In this document: in pieces, positions 7,454-17,526 of the stretch | Numbering within the stretch: the first letter of the stretch is position 1 | Layout: each line of letters starts with the position of its first letter | Assembly (NCBI GenBank): GCA_963818225.1 | Contig: CAWFRO010000008.1 | Coordinates: 1-64,000, forward strand | Source of the DNA: Palsa-504 sp963818225 | GTDB lineage: Bacteria; Actinomycetota; Actinomycetes; Streptosporangiales; Streptosporangiaceae | Length of the DNA: 64,000 nucleotides | Direction: 5' to 3' | Notes under the pieces: generated by a model | The model's database searches: none | The model's input: only the letters and a program-made list of their open reading frames with translations | Told to the model about the DNA's origin: nothing | Made by a program: the position numbers and the translations under genes

Positions 7454-10386
7454 GTGCCAGCAAGGACAGTAAAGGCGAAGGCGAAGGCGGCATCCGGCCA
7501 GGCGGCGCCGAAGGGCAAGAGCGGCGGGAGCAGCCAAGGCGGCGGCCAGCGGGGCTACCGGCGGCGGCGGCGAGGGCACCAAGCTCATCATCGTCGAGTC
7601 GCCGTCCAAGGCCCGGACGATAGCCGGGTACCTCGGTAAGGGCTACGTGGTCGAGTCCAGTGTCGGCCACATCCGCGACATGCCTGACCGCGCCGCCGAG
7701 ATCCCCGCCAAGTACCGCGGCGAGCCGTGGGCCCGGCTCGGGGTCAACGTCGATGACGACTTCGAGCCGCTCTACGTCGTGCACAGCGACAAGCGGCAGC
7801 AGGTGGCCAAGCTCAAGAACCTGCTCAAGGACGCCGACGAACTGCTGCTGGCCACTGATGAGGACCGCGAGGGCGAGGCTATCGCCTGGCACCTGCTGGA
7901 GGAGCTCAAGCCCAAGGTGCCGCACAGCCGGATGGTCTTCCACGAGATCACCCCCGAGGCGATCGCCCGGGCCATCGCCAACCCGCGCCAGGTGGACGAG
8001 GGCCTGGTGGACGCCTATCAGGCGCGCCGGGTGCTGGACCGGCTCTACGGGTACGAGGTCTCGCCCGTGCTGTGGAAGAAGGTCATGCCCAAGCTGTCCG
8101 CCGGGCGCGTGCAGTCGGTGGCGACCAGGCTGGTCGTGGACCGGGAGCGCGAGCGGATCGCCTTCCGCGCGGCCAGCTACGCTGACCTCGAGGCGGAGTT
8201 CGCGACCGCCGAGCACGGCAAACCCGACGCCGACGAGCCGACGAGCTTCACCGCCAGCCTGGTCACCGTCGACGGCCGCCGGGTGGCCCAGGGCCGTGAT
8301 TTCACCGCCACCGGCCAGCTGCGCGGCACGGACGTCCTGCACCTGGACGCGGCGGCCGCGGCCGCCCTGGCCGGGCGGCTGGAGGGGGCCAGCTTCTCGG
8401 TGGCCAGCGTGGAGCGCAAGCCCTACCGGCGCTCGCCGTACGCGCCGTTCCGGACCACCACCCTCCAGCAGGAGGCCTCCCGCAAGCTCGGCTTCTCGGC
8501 CAAGCACACCATGTCCGTCGCGCAGCGCCTGTACGAGAACGGCCACATCACCTATATGCGCACCGACTCGGTGACGCTCTCGCAGACGGCGATCAGCGCG
8601 GCCCGCAGGCAGGCCGCCGAGCTGTACGGTGCCGCCTACGTGCCGGACGCGCCGCGGACCTACGCGAGCAAGGTCAAGAACGCGCAGGAAGCGCACGAGG
8701 CCATCCGGCCCGCCGGGGACAGCTTCCGCACCCCGGCCCAGGTCGCGAAGGATCCGACTGTCCTCCGACGAGCGGCGGCTGTACGAGCTGATCTGGCAGC
8801 GCACCGTCGCCTCCCAGATGAAGGACGCCACCGGCGAGTCGGTGTCGGTCCGGGTGGCGGGCGCGTCCAGCGCGGGCGAGCGGGCCGAGTTCGGCGCGAC
8901 CGGCAAGGTCATCAACTTCTACGGGTTCCTCAAGGCCTACGTCGAGGGCGCCGACGACCCCACCGCCGACCGCGACGACCGGGAGCGCAGGCTGCCGCCG
9001 CTGGCCGAGCATGACCCGCTGGACGTGCTGCGGCTCGCCCCGGCCGAGCACTCCACCCGGCCGCCGGCCCGCTACACCGAGGCGTCGCTGGTCAAGGAGC
9101 TGGAGGACCGGGAGATCGGGCGGCCGTCGACGTACGCCAGCATCATCGGGACCATCCTGGACCGGGGCTACGTGTTCAAGAAGGGCACCGCGCTGGTCCC
9201 CTCGTTCCTGGCCTTCGCCGTCGTCACACTGCTCGAGCGGCACTTCGGCCAGCTGGTCGACTACGAGTTCACCGCGCGGATGGAAGACGTCCTGGACGCG
9301 ATCGCCCGCGGCGAGAGCGAGCGGGTGCCGTGGCTGCGCCGGTTCTACTTCGGCACCGACGCTGACGGTGAGCCCGCGGATGGCGCGGGCGAGAACGGTG
9401 CGGGCCAGAGCGGTACCGCCGAGAACAGTGCGAGCCAGAACGGTACCGCCCAGAACGGTACCGGCCCGGGCGGTGCTGATCGGGAACCTGGGCTGAAGTC
9501 CCTGGTGGGCAACATCGGCGACATCGACGCCCGGGACGTCAGCTCGTTCCCGCTGGCCGACTCCGACATCGTGGTGCGGGTCGGGCGATACGGCCCCTAC
9601 CTGGAGCGCGACGGGCAGCGGGTCAACGTCCCGGAGGACCTGGCCCCCGACGAGCTGACGGTCGAGAAGGCCGAGGAGCTGTTCAGCCAGCCGTCCGGCG
9701 AGCGGGCGCTCGGCACCGACCCGGGCACCGGCCATGCGGTGGTGGCCAAGGCAGGCCGGTTCGGCCCGTACGTGACCGAGCAGCTGCCCGAGGACGCGCC
9801 CGCTTCGGCCAAGCCCCGCACGGCGTCGCTGCTGAAATCCATGGCGCTGGACACGGTCACCCTGGACGACGCGCTGAAGCTGCTCAGCCTGCCCCGGGTG
9901 CTGGGCGAACTCGACGGCGAGACGATCACCGTGCAGAACGGGCGGTACGGGCCGTACGTGAAGCAGGCCTCCGACAGCCGGTCCCTGGAATCCGAGGACC
10001 AGCTGTTCACGCTGACGCTGGCCGAGGCCAAGGAGCTGTTCGCTCAGCCCAAGGCCCGCGGCCGCGGCGCCCGCCAGGCCGCGCCGCCGCTGCGGGAGCT
10101 CGGCGCCGACCCCGCCTCCGGCAAGCCGATGGTGATCAAGGACGGCCGGTTCGGTCCCTACGTCACCGACGGTGAGACCAACGCGTCGCTGCGCAAAGGC
10201 GACGAGGTCGCATCGATCACCGATGAACGAGCCGCCGAGCTGCTCGCCGACCGGCGCGCCGCGCCGCCGGCGCCGCGCCGCCGGACCACGGCCCGGGCCA
10301 CCACGCCCCGGGCCGCCGCCGCGCGGACGGCCGCGCCTCGGAAGAAGGCAAGCACCACGACCCGTTCGGCATCGAAAGGATCTTGA
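7454..10386 (+). CDS. topA: DNA topoisomerase I (two apparent frameshifts)
   Basis: Type IA topoisomerase of about 975 aa. The Toprim domain starts at LIIVESPSKA (7582), with DEDREGEA for Mg binding. The catalytic Tyr lies in YMRTDS (about 8554). Several C-terminal G-R-F/Y-G-P-Y-V repeats follow, then a Lys/Arg-rich tail typical of actinobacteria. Frameshift 1: the probable GTG start (7454) with a Lys/Ala-rich leader is in a different frame from the Toprim domain, and the Toprim frame has a stop at 7470 and no start before 7647; the switch must lie at about 7540-7575. Frameshift 2: at about 8750-8765 the frame changes between QVAKDPT and LSSDERRLYELIW. topA is essential, so sequence error is more likely than loss. 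A Gly/Asn/Ala-rich insert sits at about 9365-9480. Confidence 0.9.
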
Positions 10387-10479
10387 TTTTTCAGGTAGGC
10401 CGGGCGCCAAGCGGCCGAGCTAAAAACACGATCAAGGACTAACCAGTTATGCGGTCACCAGTGCCGATACGCTTACGCC

Positions 10480-12642
10480 GTGAACTTCCGCGCCGGGGAG
10501 AATCAGCGCGGAGCCGACCGGGGGCACCTCGGGCGCGGCGCCGCGCGGCGTCAGCACGCCCGCGAGCCGGGCGTACTGACGATCAAGCCCTTCCGGCGGC
10601 TGTGGATCGCGTTGTCCCTGTCCAGTCTCGGCGACTGGCTCAGTATCGTCGCGCTCACCGTGCTGGCGCCCTCACTGGCCTCCGGTGGCCTGGCCGCCAA
10701 GGGCTCGGCCGTCAGCGCCGTGTGGCTGGTCACCCTGCTGCCCGCGCTGCTGTTCGGGCCGCTGGCCGGCGCGGTGGCGGACCGGCTGGACCGCCGGATG
10801 GTGATGATCGTCGGCGACGTGATCCGCGGCCTGCTGTTCCTGTCTATCCCGCTGTTCCCCAACCTGGCCTGGATCTTGGTCGCCAAGTTCCTGGCTGGCG
10901 TGGCCACCCAGTTCTGGAGCCCGGCCACCTCCGCGTCCATACCGAACCTGGTGCCCAAGGACAAGCTGGAGCGGGCGAACCAGCTCAGCCTGCTCACCAC
11001 GTACGGCACCGCGCCGCTCGCGGCCGGCCTGTTCAGCGTGCTGGCGCTGGTCAGCGAGGGGATCAGCCGGGTCACGCCGCTGTTCCACGCCAGCAACGTG
11101 GATCTGGCCCTGTACTTCAACGCGGCCTCGTACTTCGTCTCGGCGCTCACCGTCTACTTCATCCACGAGATACCCAAGCGGCAGGCCAGCGGCAAGATCT
11201 CTGTCCCTTCGACGCTGCGGTCCGTCTGGGAGGGCTGGCGGTTCATCGGGAAGACCCCGGTGGTCCGCGGCCTGGTCGTCGGCATGGTGGGCGCGTTCGC
11301 CGCGGCCGGCGTGGTCGTCGGCCTGGGCTGGACCTACATCACCTACACGCTGCACGGCGGCAGCGCCGGCTGGGGACTGGTCTTCGCCGGGATCTTCGTC
11401 GGCATGGCGCTCGGCATGCTGCTGGGCACCAGGCTGCTCGGCGACTTCAGCCGCCGCCGGCTGTTCGGCCTGACCATCGCGGCCGCGGCCGTGCCGCTCG
11501 CGCTCATCGGCCTGGTGCCGGTGCTGGGCGCGGTCGTCCTGTTCGTGGTCCTGCTCGGTGCGCTGTCCGGGATCGCGTACGCGACCGGCTTCACGATCGT
11601 CGGTCTCGAGGTGGGCGACGACACCCGCGGCCGGGTCTTCGCCTTCTTCCAGTCCTCTATCCAGGTCATCCTGTTCGCCGTCATCGCCGTCGTGCCGATC
11701 CTCTCGTACGGCGCGACCAGGGTGATCGCGTCGCTGAACGGGACCGGGAACGTCAAGATCGGCAACGTCACCTACGCCTCGGCCGGGCAGAACGTGGTGA
11801 TCCTGGTGGCGGCCGTGGTGGCGTTCCTGCTCGGGATCCGGGCCTACCGGCAGATGGACGACCGCAAGGGCGTTTCGCTGCGCGAGGACCTGCTCGCCGC
11901 GGTGCGCAGCGAGCCGCTGGCCCCGGTGATCGACACGACGCACGTCAACGGCGCCGCGCCGCCCGCGGGCCTGCTGATCGCCTTCGAGGGCGGCGAAGGG
12001 TCGGGTAAGACCACGCAGGCCAGGCTGACCTCGATCTGGCTGCGCGAGCTCGGCTACGACGTGGAGACGACGCGCGAGCCCGGCGCGACCAAGGTCGGGA
12101 TGCGGCTGCGCGCGCTACTGCTCGACACCGCGCACACCGGCATGTCGGCGCGGGCCGAGGCGCTGATGTACGCGGCCGACCGCGCCGAGCACGTCGACGG
12201 GGTCATCACCCCCGCCCTGGAGCGCGGGGCGATCGTCATCACCGACCGGTACGTGGACTCCTCGCTCGCCTACCAGGGCGCGGGCCGGAACCTGCCGGTC
12301 GACGAGATCGCCAGGATCAACTCGTGGGCGACCGGCGGCCGCGTGCCGAACCTGACCATCCTGCTGGACATGGACCCGCTGGCCGGGCTCAACCGGCGGG
12401 CCCGTTCGGCCGACCGGCTGGAAGCCGAGCCCGCCGATTTCCACTTGCGGGTTCGGGCCGGGTTCCTCGCGCTGGCCCATGCCGATCCCGACCATTACCT
12501 GGTGCTCGACGCCGACCGCCCGCCCGAGGAGATCACCCGGGACATCCAGAACCGGATCCGCGGCATGCTCCCTGATCCGGTCCCGTCCGTCGCCGAGGCG
12601 TCCACCGGTGACTTCCCCGCGATCAAGGAAGAGGTCTCGTGA
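10480..12642 (+). CDS. tmk: Bifunctional MFS-like membrane protein / thymidylate kinase
   Basis: A 720-aa fusion. Residues about 40-460 form a 12-segment major-facilitator-like domain with the A-motif-like stretch GPLAGAVADRLDRR. Residues about 495-710 are a dTMP kinase: P-loop FEGGEGSGKTT, the TREPG motif, DRYVDSSLAYQG and the lid region RRARSADRLE. The kinase makes dTDP from dTMP for DNA synthesis; the role of the transporter half is unknown. The same fusion between topA and holB occurs, as I recall, in Streptomyces. The GTG start at 10480 is favoured. It overlaps holB by four bases (GTGA), implying translational coupling. Confidence 0.92.
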   Translation: MNFRAGENQRGADRGHLGRGAARRQHAREPGVLTIKPFRRLWIALSLSSLGDWLSIVALTVLAPSLASGGLAAKGSAVSAVWLVTLLPALLFGPLAGAVADRLDRRMVMIVGDVIRGLLFLSIPLFPNLAWILVAKFLAGVATQFWSPATSASIPNLVPKDKLERANQLSLLTTYGTAPLAAGLFSVLALVSEGISRVTPLFHASNVDLALYFNAASYFVSALTVYFIHEIPKRQASGKISVPSTLRSVWEGWRFIGKTPVVRGLVVGMVGAFAAAGVVVGLGWTYITYTLHGGSAGWGLVFAGIFVGMALGMLLGTRLLGDFSRRRLFGLTIAAAAVPLALIGLVPVLGAVVLFVVLLGALSGIAYATGFTIVGLEVGDDTRGRVFAFFQSSIQVILFAVIAVVPILSYGATRVIASLNGTGNVKIGNVTYASAGQNVVILVAAVVAFLLGIRAYRQMDDRKGVSLREDLLAAVRSEPLAPVIDTTHVNGAAPPAGLLIAFEGGEGSGKTTQARLTSIWLRELGYDVETTREPGATKVGMRLRALLLDTAHTGMSARAEALMYAADRAEHVDGVITPALERGAIVITDRYVDSSLAYQGAGRNLPVDEIARINSWATGGRVPNLTILLDMDPLAGLNRRARSADRLEAEPADFHLRVRAGFLALAHADPDHYLVLDADRPPEEITRDIQNRIRGMLPDPVPSVAEASTGDFPAIKEEVS

Positions 12643-13937
12643 CCAGCCCGGCGCCAGTCCCGCCCGCGGACCAGCTGACCGGCTCCCCGGCGTCCGCCGA
12701 GCTGACCGCCCCGGCGTCGCGACCTGACCGGCGCCCCGCGTTCGCGGACCTGACCGGCTCCCCGGCGTTCGCCGACCTGACCGGGCAGGACGCGGTGGTC
12801 GCGCAGCTTTCCCGGGCGGCCGCCGCCGCGGCCGCGCTGCTGGCCGGTCATCGTCCCGATCCCGGCGCGATGACGCACGCGTGGCTGTTCACCGGGCCGC
12901 CGGGGTCGGGCCGGTCCATCGCGGCGCGGTCGTTCGCGGCCGCGCTGCTGTGCCCGTCCGGAGGCTGCGGCGAGTGCGCGTCCTGCCGCCAGGTCCAGGC
13001 CGGCACCCACGCTGACCTGCTGCTGGTCCGGCCGGAGGGGCTGTCCTACGGGGTACGGCAGACCAGGGAGCTGGTGCTCCGGGCGGCCGGCGCGCCCGCG
13101 GGCGGGCGCTGGCATGTCGTGGTGTTCGAGGACGCCGACCGCTGCACCGAGCAGGCGGCCAACGCGCTGCTGAAGGCCATCGAGGAGCCCACCCCGCGGA
13201 CCGTCTGGCTGCTGTGCGCCCCGTCGGCCGAGGATCTGGTGCCGACGATCAGGTCCCGGTGCCGGGTTGTGACACTTGTCGTGCCGGCGTCGTCCGCGGT
13301 CGCTAAGGTACTGGTGACGCGGGACGGTATCGAGCCCGCTGCCGCGCTGGCCGCGGCCCGCGCGGCGCAGGGACACGTGGGCCGCGCCCGGCGCTTGGCC
13401 GTGGACGCCTCGGCCGCCGCGCGCCGCGCGGAGGTCCTGCGCATGCCGCTGGAGGCCACCTCGCTCGGCCCCGCCCTCTCGGCCGCCGCTGCCCTGGTCC
13501 GCACGGCCGAGGACGAGGCGAAGGCGGTCACCGGGGAACACGACGAGCCGGAGCTCCAGGCGCTGCGCCGGGCGTTCGGCGAGGGGTCGACCGGCAAGGG
13601 CGTGGCGAAGGCGATGCGCGGGATGGCCGGCGCGGTGAAGGACCTCGAGGACCGGCAGAAGTCACGCGCCACCCGCGTCAAGCGGGACACCCTCGACCAG
13701 GCGCTGCTCGACTTGGCGGTGTTCTACCGTGACGTGCTCATGATCCAGCTCGGCGCCGACGTCGAGCTGGCCAACGGCGACCGCGAGCCCGGCCTGCGCC
13801 AGATCGCCTCATCGTCGACCCCGGAATCGACCCTGCGCCGCCTCCAGGCCGTCATGCGCTGCCGCGAGCGCCTCCCCCTCAACGTCGCCCCCCTCCTCGC
13901 CGTAGAAGAGATGGCCCTGGCCCTAGTCGAAGGCTGA
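12639..13937 (+). CDS. holB: DNA polymerase III delta-prime subunit
   Basis: A 432-aa clamp-loader AAA+ subunit. Walker A-like GPPGSGRS near residue 85, the four-cysteine zinc motif around CGECASC, a degenerate Walker B with AANALLKAIEEP, and the SRC motif (TIRSRCRV) that acts as arginine finger. It loads the beta clamp with tau/gamma and delta. The first 45 residues are unusual: a Pro/Ala-rich leader with degenerate repeats of F-A-D-L-T-G. The start is set by the 4-nt overlap with tmk, although translation from an internal site cannot be excluded. Confidence 0.92.
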   Translation: MTSPAPVPPADQLTGSPASAELTAPASRPDRRPAFADLTGSPAFADLTGQDAVVAQLSRAAAAAAALLAGHRPDPGAMTHAWLFTGPPGSGRSIAARSFAAALLCPSGGCGECASCRQVQAGTHADLLLVRPEGLSYGVRQTRELVLRAAGAPAGGRWHVVVFEDADRCTEQAANALLKAIEEPTPRTVWLLCAPSAEDLVPTIRSRCRVVTLVVPASSAVAKVLVTRDGIEPAAALAAARAAQGHVGRARRLAVDASAAARRAEVLRMPLEATSLGPALSAAAALVRTAEDEAKAVTGEHDEPELQALRRAFGEGSTGKGVAKAMRGMAGAVKDLEDRQKSRATRVKRDTLDQALLDLAVFYRDVLMIQLGADVELANGDREPGLRQIASSSTPESTLRRLQAVMRCRERLPLNVAPLLAVEEMALALVEG

Positions 13938-14022
13938 CCCTAGCCCCCAGCCCCGCCTGCGCCGCGCCCCGCCCAAGCCGCCGCCCCGCCCAATGCCGCC
14001 GCCCCGCTCCCCGCCCCCGCAG
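13938..14022. other. Short C-rich spacer after holB
   Basis: A simple-sequence-like tract rich in CCGCC and CCCCGCC repeats, with no gene. It leads into the hairpin at 14023-14078. Confidence 0.5.
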
Positions 14023-14078
14023 GCCAATGGTTGCCGCTCTGCACCCACAAGAATGGGTACAGAGCCACTCTCATTGGC
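14023..14078. terminator. Long inverted repeat between convergent genes
   Basis: Nested complementary arms: GCCAATG/CATTGGC, GCTCTG/CAGAGC and ACCCA/TGGGT around the loop CAAGAA, with unpaired internal loops. It lies between the end of holB (plus) and the end of the AbiEi-like gene (minus), where a bidirectional terminator would be expected. There is no U-run, so the mechanism is unclear. Confidence 0.5.
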
Positions 14079-14975
14079 TCGCGGCCCGGCTGCCGGGGCT
14101 GGGTATGGTGCGGATGGGGAGAGGGGGGCGGGAGCGGGTGCTGTTCAGGGCGTGCCGCAGCATCCGCACCACCTCGGCCGGGTCGCGGCGAACCTGGCGC
14201 GGCGAAAAGTGCAGCACGATGACGCCGGCCGCGCTCATCAGGTCGTGTCGCTTCCTGGTCCGGTCCCAGTCCGCCGGCGATAGATGCCACTCGTAGGAAT
14301 CGACCTCCGCGGCCACACCAGCCTCCGGCCACCCGCCTTGATCAGGGCGCGCAGGTCGCCCTCGGCGGTGGACCTGATGCCGTCGGCCACCTCGGCCAGC
14401 ACCGAACGGAATACCGCTGAGCCCCGCATCGGCCCGTCGCGAAGCTCACCAGCCAGGTCAGCCACCGTGCATCGCCCCTGCTGCACGGCCTCCGCAACCA
14501 CCGCGCGCACGTCCCGCACGTCGGTCAGGAGCCGCGTGGTATCCGCCACCGCCCGGTCCGCCGGTACGAACCGCAGCGGATCCCTGGTCACTAGCCGCGA
14601 GGGCAGGCGACTAGTCCGGTGCAGCCGAACGAATCCCGTGCTGCGTCGCTGCCGCCCCATCGGTACCAGCACGTCGGCCACTTCCAGCCGCACCGGAGTG
14701 CGCAGGCCGTGGTGCATCATGGCCACCGGCCCGGTGATGACGCTGCCCGGCCCGGCGTATAGCAGCGCCGCCATCGCCTTCTGCCGCAGGGTCGGTGCCC
14801 CGGTCTGGCTCAGGTAGACGCCGGGCAGCAGCACCTGCCACGGGCCGCCCGCCCGGATGCGCCACTGCATCGCGTTGTTCTTCATCCCGAGGACGAGCAA
14901 CTGCCCGCGGCTGACTACGGAGAACTGCTGGTCCAGCAGGTCAGCGAGGCCGTCGAGTCGTACTGTGACTGGCAT
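14071..14975 (-). pseudogene. AbiEi-like / DUF559-type protein, frameshifted
   Basis: The N-terminal ~90 residues have the winged-helix arrangement of AbiEi-type antitoxin domains (VVSRGQLLVLG, then the W-Q-V-L-L-P-G-V-Y segment). The C-terminal part has a restriction-endonuclease-like fold signature, VAAEVDSYEWHLSPADW, as in the DUF559/Vsr-like tail common in actinobacterial versions. The two parts are in different frames, joining at about 14300-14320, so one indel separates them. No partner AbiEii toxin is adjacent; such solitary proteins are frequent in actinobacteria. ATG 14975 is the likely start. A sequencing error would restore an intact gene of about 300 aa. Confidence 0.7.
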
Positions 14976-15178
14976 GGCACAGAGCATCACATCCGGCTCT
15001 GACAAAACAGGCCGCCGAACGCCCGCTCGTTCGTGCCAAACGGAATGGGACAGAACTCGGCGATCAGACGGACGGAAGCGCGAGAAGCAGACGCCAGCGG
15101 CACGTTCCGCTGCCCACGGACGGAGACGGCGGGCCGCGGACTGGTGAGCTCTGGCGGTTAGCGACGTAGTCTGGCGAT
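14976..15178. other. Intergenic between divergent genes
   Basis: About 200 bp between the divergent AbiEi-like gene and ricT. Both promoters must lie here, but no convincing -35/-10 pair could be picked by eye. Confidence 0.4.
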
Positions 15179-16036
15179 GTGGGCATGATGATGGCGGTGA
15201 GCTTCGAGCGCTACGGGCGGCTGTACTACCTCGATCCCGGCGCGTACGCGCCGGGCATCGGCGACAAGGTGCTCGTGCCTACCGACTCCGGGCCCGAGGT
15301 GGCCGAGTGCGTGTGGGCCCCGCAGTGGGTGTCCGAGGACATCGACGGGCTGCCGGTGTGCGAGGGTCTGGCCACCGGCGATGACCTGGCCCGCGACGAG
15401 GAGAACCGCCGCCGCCGGGCGGAGGGGCGGCTGGCCGCGCGCCGGCTGGTCCGTGAGCATCAGCTGCCGATGAAGATCACCGCGGTGGACTACGTCGGGT
15501 CGGAGAACGTAGTCATCGTCTACTTCAGCGCGCCGCACCGGGTGGACTTCCGGGCGCTGGTGCGGGACCTCGGCGGGCGGCTGCACGCCCGGGTGGAGCT
15601 ACGGCAGATCGGCCCGCGGGACGAGGCCCGGCTGCAGGGCGGCATCGGGCCATGCGGGCGCGACCTGTGCTGCGCCACGTTCCTGAAGGACTTCGAGCCG
15701 GTCTCGGTCCGGATGGCCAAGGACCAGGACCTGCCGGTGAACCCGCTGCGGATCGCCGGGGCCTGCGGTCGCCTGATGTGCTGCCTGAAGTACGAGCACC
15801 CGCTGTACCAGGACTTCCGCAAGGACGCCCCGCCGGTCGGCGCCACGGTGACCACCCCGGAGGGGCCGGGGACGGTGGTGGGGCACAACGTGCCTTCGGA
15901 CACCGTGGTGGTGAAGCTGTCCGCGGACGGGCGGGCCTGCGCCTGCCCGAAGGCCAGCGTGTGCGGCTCCCGGCAGGCCTACGAGGAGATGCACGGCAAG
16001 CGCGGACCCGGCGGGCCGGCCCGGCAGGACGGCTGA
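15179..16036 (+). CDS. ricT: PSP1 domain protein, RicT/YaaT family
   Basis: A 285-aa cytosolic protein. The PSP1 domain spans roughly residues 60-210 and shows the family's cysteine clusters, GPCGRDLCCATF and GACGRLMCCLKY, which bind iron-sulfur clusters in the Bacillus RicAFT complex, where the protein affects RNA processing and development. In Firmicutes the gene also sits beside tmk and holB, so its position here supports the call. GTG 15179 or ATG 15185/15188/15191 may be the true start. A partner for RicA or RicF is not visible in this window. Confidence 0.85.
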   Translation: MGMMMAVSFERYGRLYYLDPGAYAPGIGDKVLVPTDSGPEVAECVWAPQWVSEDIDGLPVCEGLATGDDLARDEENRRRRAEGRLAARRLVREHQLPMKITAVDYVGSENVVIVYFSAPHRVDFRALVRDLGGRLHARVELRQIGPRDEARLQGGIGPCGRDLCCATFLKDFEPVSVRMAKDQDLPVNPLRIAGACGRLMCCLKYEHPLYQDFRKDAPPVGATVTTPEGPGTVVGHNVPSDTVVVKLSADGRACACPKASVCGSRQAYEEMHGKRGPGGPARQDG

Positions 16037-16234
16037 GGCCGCGCCCGCGGCTCCTGCCTGTGCCTGCTGCCTACGGCGAGGCGGCTCCTGCGCGGACACG
16101 ATCGTGACCGGATAGCTGGTCAGCCTGGCCGTGCCGGGCCGCGGGACGGCCGGCCGGCGGTAGCCGTGTAACGCGGCGGCCCCGCCCGAGACTGAAGGGG
16201 GCAATCCGAAACCCCTACCCGCGAGGAGTCCTCC

Positions 16235-17402
16235 GTGAGAGTCCCGGTTCGTCTCGGATCGGCCATGGCGGTGGCGGCGGCGGGCTTGGCCGCGGCTGTT
16301 ACCCTGCCCTTCGCTGCCGCAGGGCCTGCCTTTGCGAGCACGTCGTCCCCGGCGGCCGGCTCCGGTCGGGGCCGGCCGGGCCGTGTTCGTGCAGACCGAC
16401 AATCCGTCCGGCAACCAGGTCGTCGCCTATCACCGCGCGCCGGACGGCGTGCTCAGCCAGGCGGGCACCTACGCCACCGGCGGGCTCGGCGGGATCCTGG
16501 CCGGATCCGTCGTCGACCACCTGGCCTCGCAGGGCTCCCTCAGCTATGACGCCCGGCACGCGCTGCTCTATGCCGTCAACGCGGGCAGCGGCACGATCTC
16601 CGTGTTCGCCGTCAGCGGCGACCGGCTCGCGCTGCGCCAGGTGCTGGGCTCCGGCGGGTCGTTCCCGGTGAGCGTGGCCGTCCGCGGCGACGTGGTGTAC
16701 GTGCTCAACGCGCTCGGCGGCGGCCGGCTGCAGGGCTACCGGGTCTTCGGCAGCTTCCTGGTCCCGATCCCCGGATCCGGCCGCGCGCTGGGCCTGGACC
16801 CCACGGCCAGCCCGCAGTTCACCAACACGCCGGGGCAGGTTGCCTTCACCCCGGACGGCCGCCAGCTCATCGTCACCACCAAGGCCAACGGGAACGACAT
16901 CGACGTGTTCGGCGTCCGGTCCGGCGGGCAGCTGTCCGCCGCGCCCGTGGTGAATTCCGAGCCCGGCACCGTCCCGTTCGCGATCAGCTTCGACTCGGCC
17001 GGCCACCTGGTCATCGCCGAAGCCGGGCCGAACGCCCTGGCCACCTTCGCGCTGGCCTCCCGCGGGACGGTCAGCCTGATCGATGCCGCCGCCACCGGCG
17101 CGTCGGCGACCTGCTGGGTCGCGCCCGCCGGGCCGTTCCTGTACGCGTCCAACGCCGGGAGCGCCTCGGAGAGCGGCTTCACCTCCTCGGCCGGCGGCCA
17201 GCTGACGCTGCTCGGCGCGACGCCGACCGACCCCGGTACCGTGGACGCGTCCGCCGCGGCCGGCGGACGGTTCCTGTACATCCAGACCGGCGGGGCGGGG
17301 ATCGTGGATGAGTTCAGCGTGGGATCCGGCGGTTCGCTCACCAAGATCGGGACGGTCACCGTGCCCGGCGCGGTCGGCGGTGAAGGGATAGTGGCCTTCT
17401 GA
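16235..17402 (+). pseudogene. Secreted lactonase-like beta-propeller protein (one frameshift)
   Basis: GTG at 16235 opens a Sec signal peptide (basic start, hydrophobic core AVAAAGLAAAVTLPF, cleavage near AFA). The mature part is a repeated propeller of the 6-phosphogluconolactonase/YncE-like type: AVFVQTDNPSGNQVVAYH, later ARHALLYAVNAGSGTISVF and GQVAFTPDGRQLIVTTKANG. Signal peptide and propeller are in different frames, joined within a GC-rich tract at about 16365-16385, so one base appears missing. If that is an error, the product is a secreted protein of about 390 aa of unknown substrate. A strong hairpin follows the stop codon. Confidence 0.75.
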
Positions 17403-17421
17403 GACCAGCGGCATCCGGGAC

Positions 17422-17457
17422 AGCCGGCCGCGGCCCTCACGTGGGCCGCGGCCGGCT
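17422..17457 (+). terminator. Perfect 15-bp stem hairpin after the propeller gene
   Basis: AGCCGGCCGCGGCCC and its exact complement GGGCCGCGGCCGGCT flank the loop TCACGT, about 20 bp after the stop codon. Followed by CTCCTCCCGTTTCT. A GC-rich stem without a long T run is usual for actinobacterial terminators. Confidence 0.75.
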
Positions 17458-17526
17458 CCTCCCGTTTCTGCTCGGGGGCGGCGGCAGGCACCCGCTGACC
17501 CGCTGCTCCGGCGGCCCGGGCCGGTG

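Noticed and set aside
8674..10410. 578-codon open frame on the minus strand opposite topA
   Set aside because: Codon bias in GC-rich DNA keeps antisense frames open; the plus strand carries the conserved topoisomerase motifs.
10672..11943. 423-codon antisense frame opposite MFS-tmk
   Set aside because: Low-complexity Arg/Gln/His-rich content with no motif; shadow of the plus-strand gene.
14071..14975. AbiEi-like gene considered as part of an abortive-infection toxin-antitoxin pair
   Set aside because: No AbiEii-type nucleotidyltransferase gene on either side, so no two-component defence system can be claimed.
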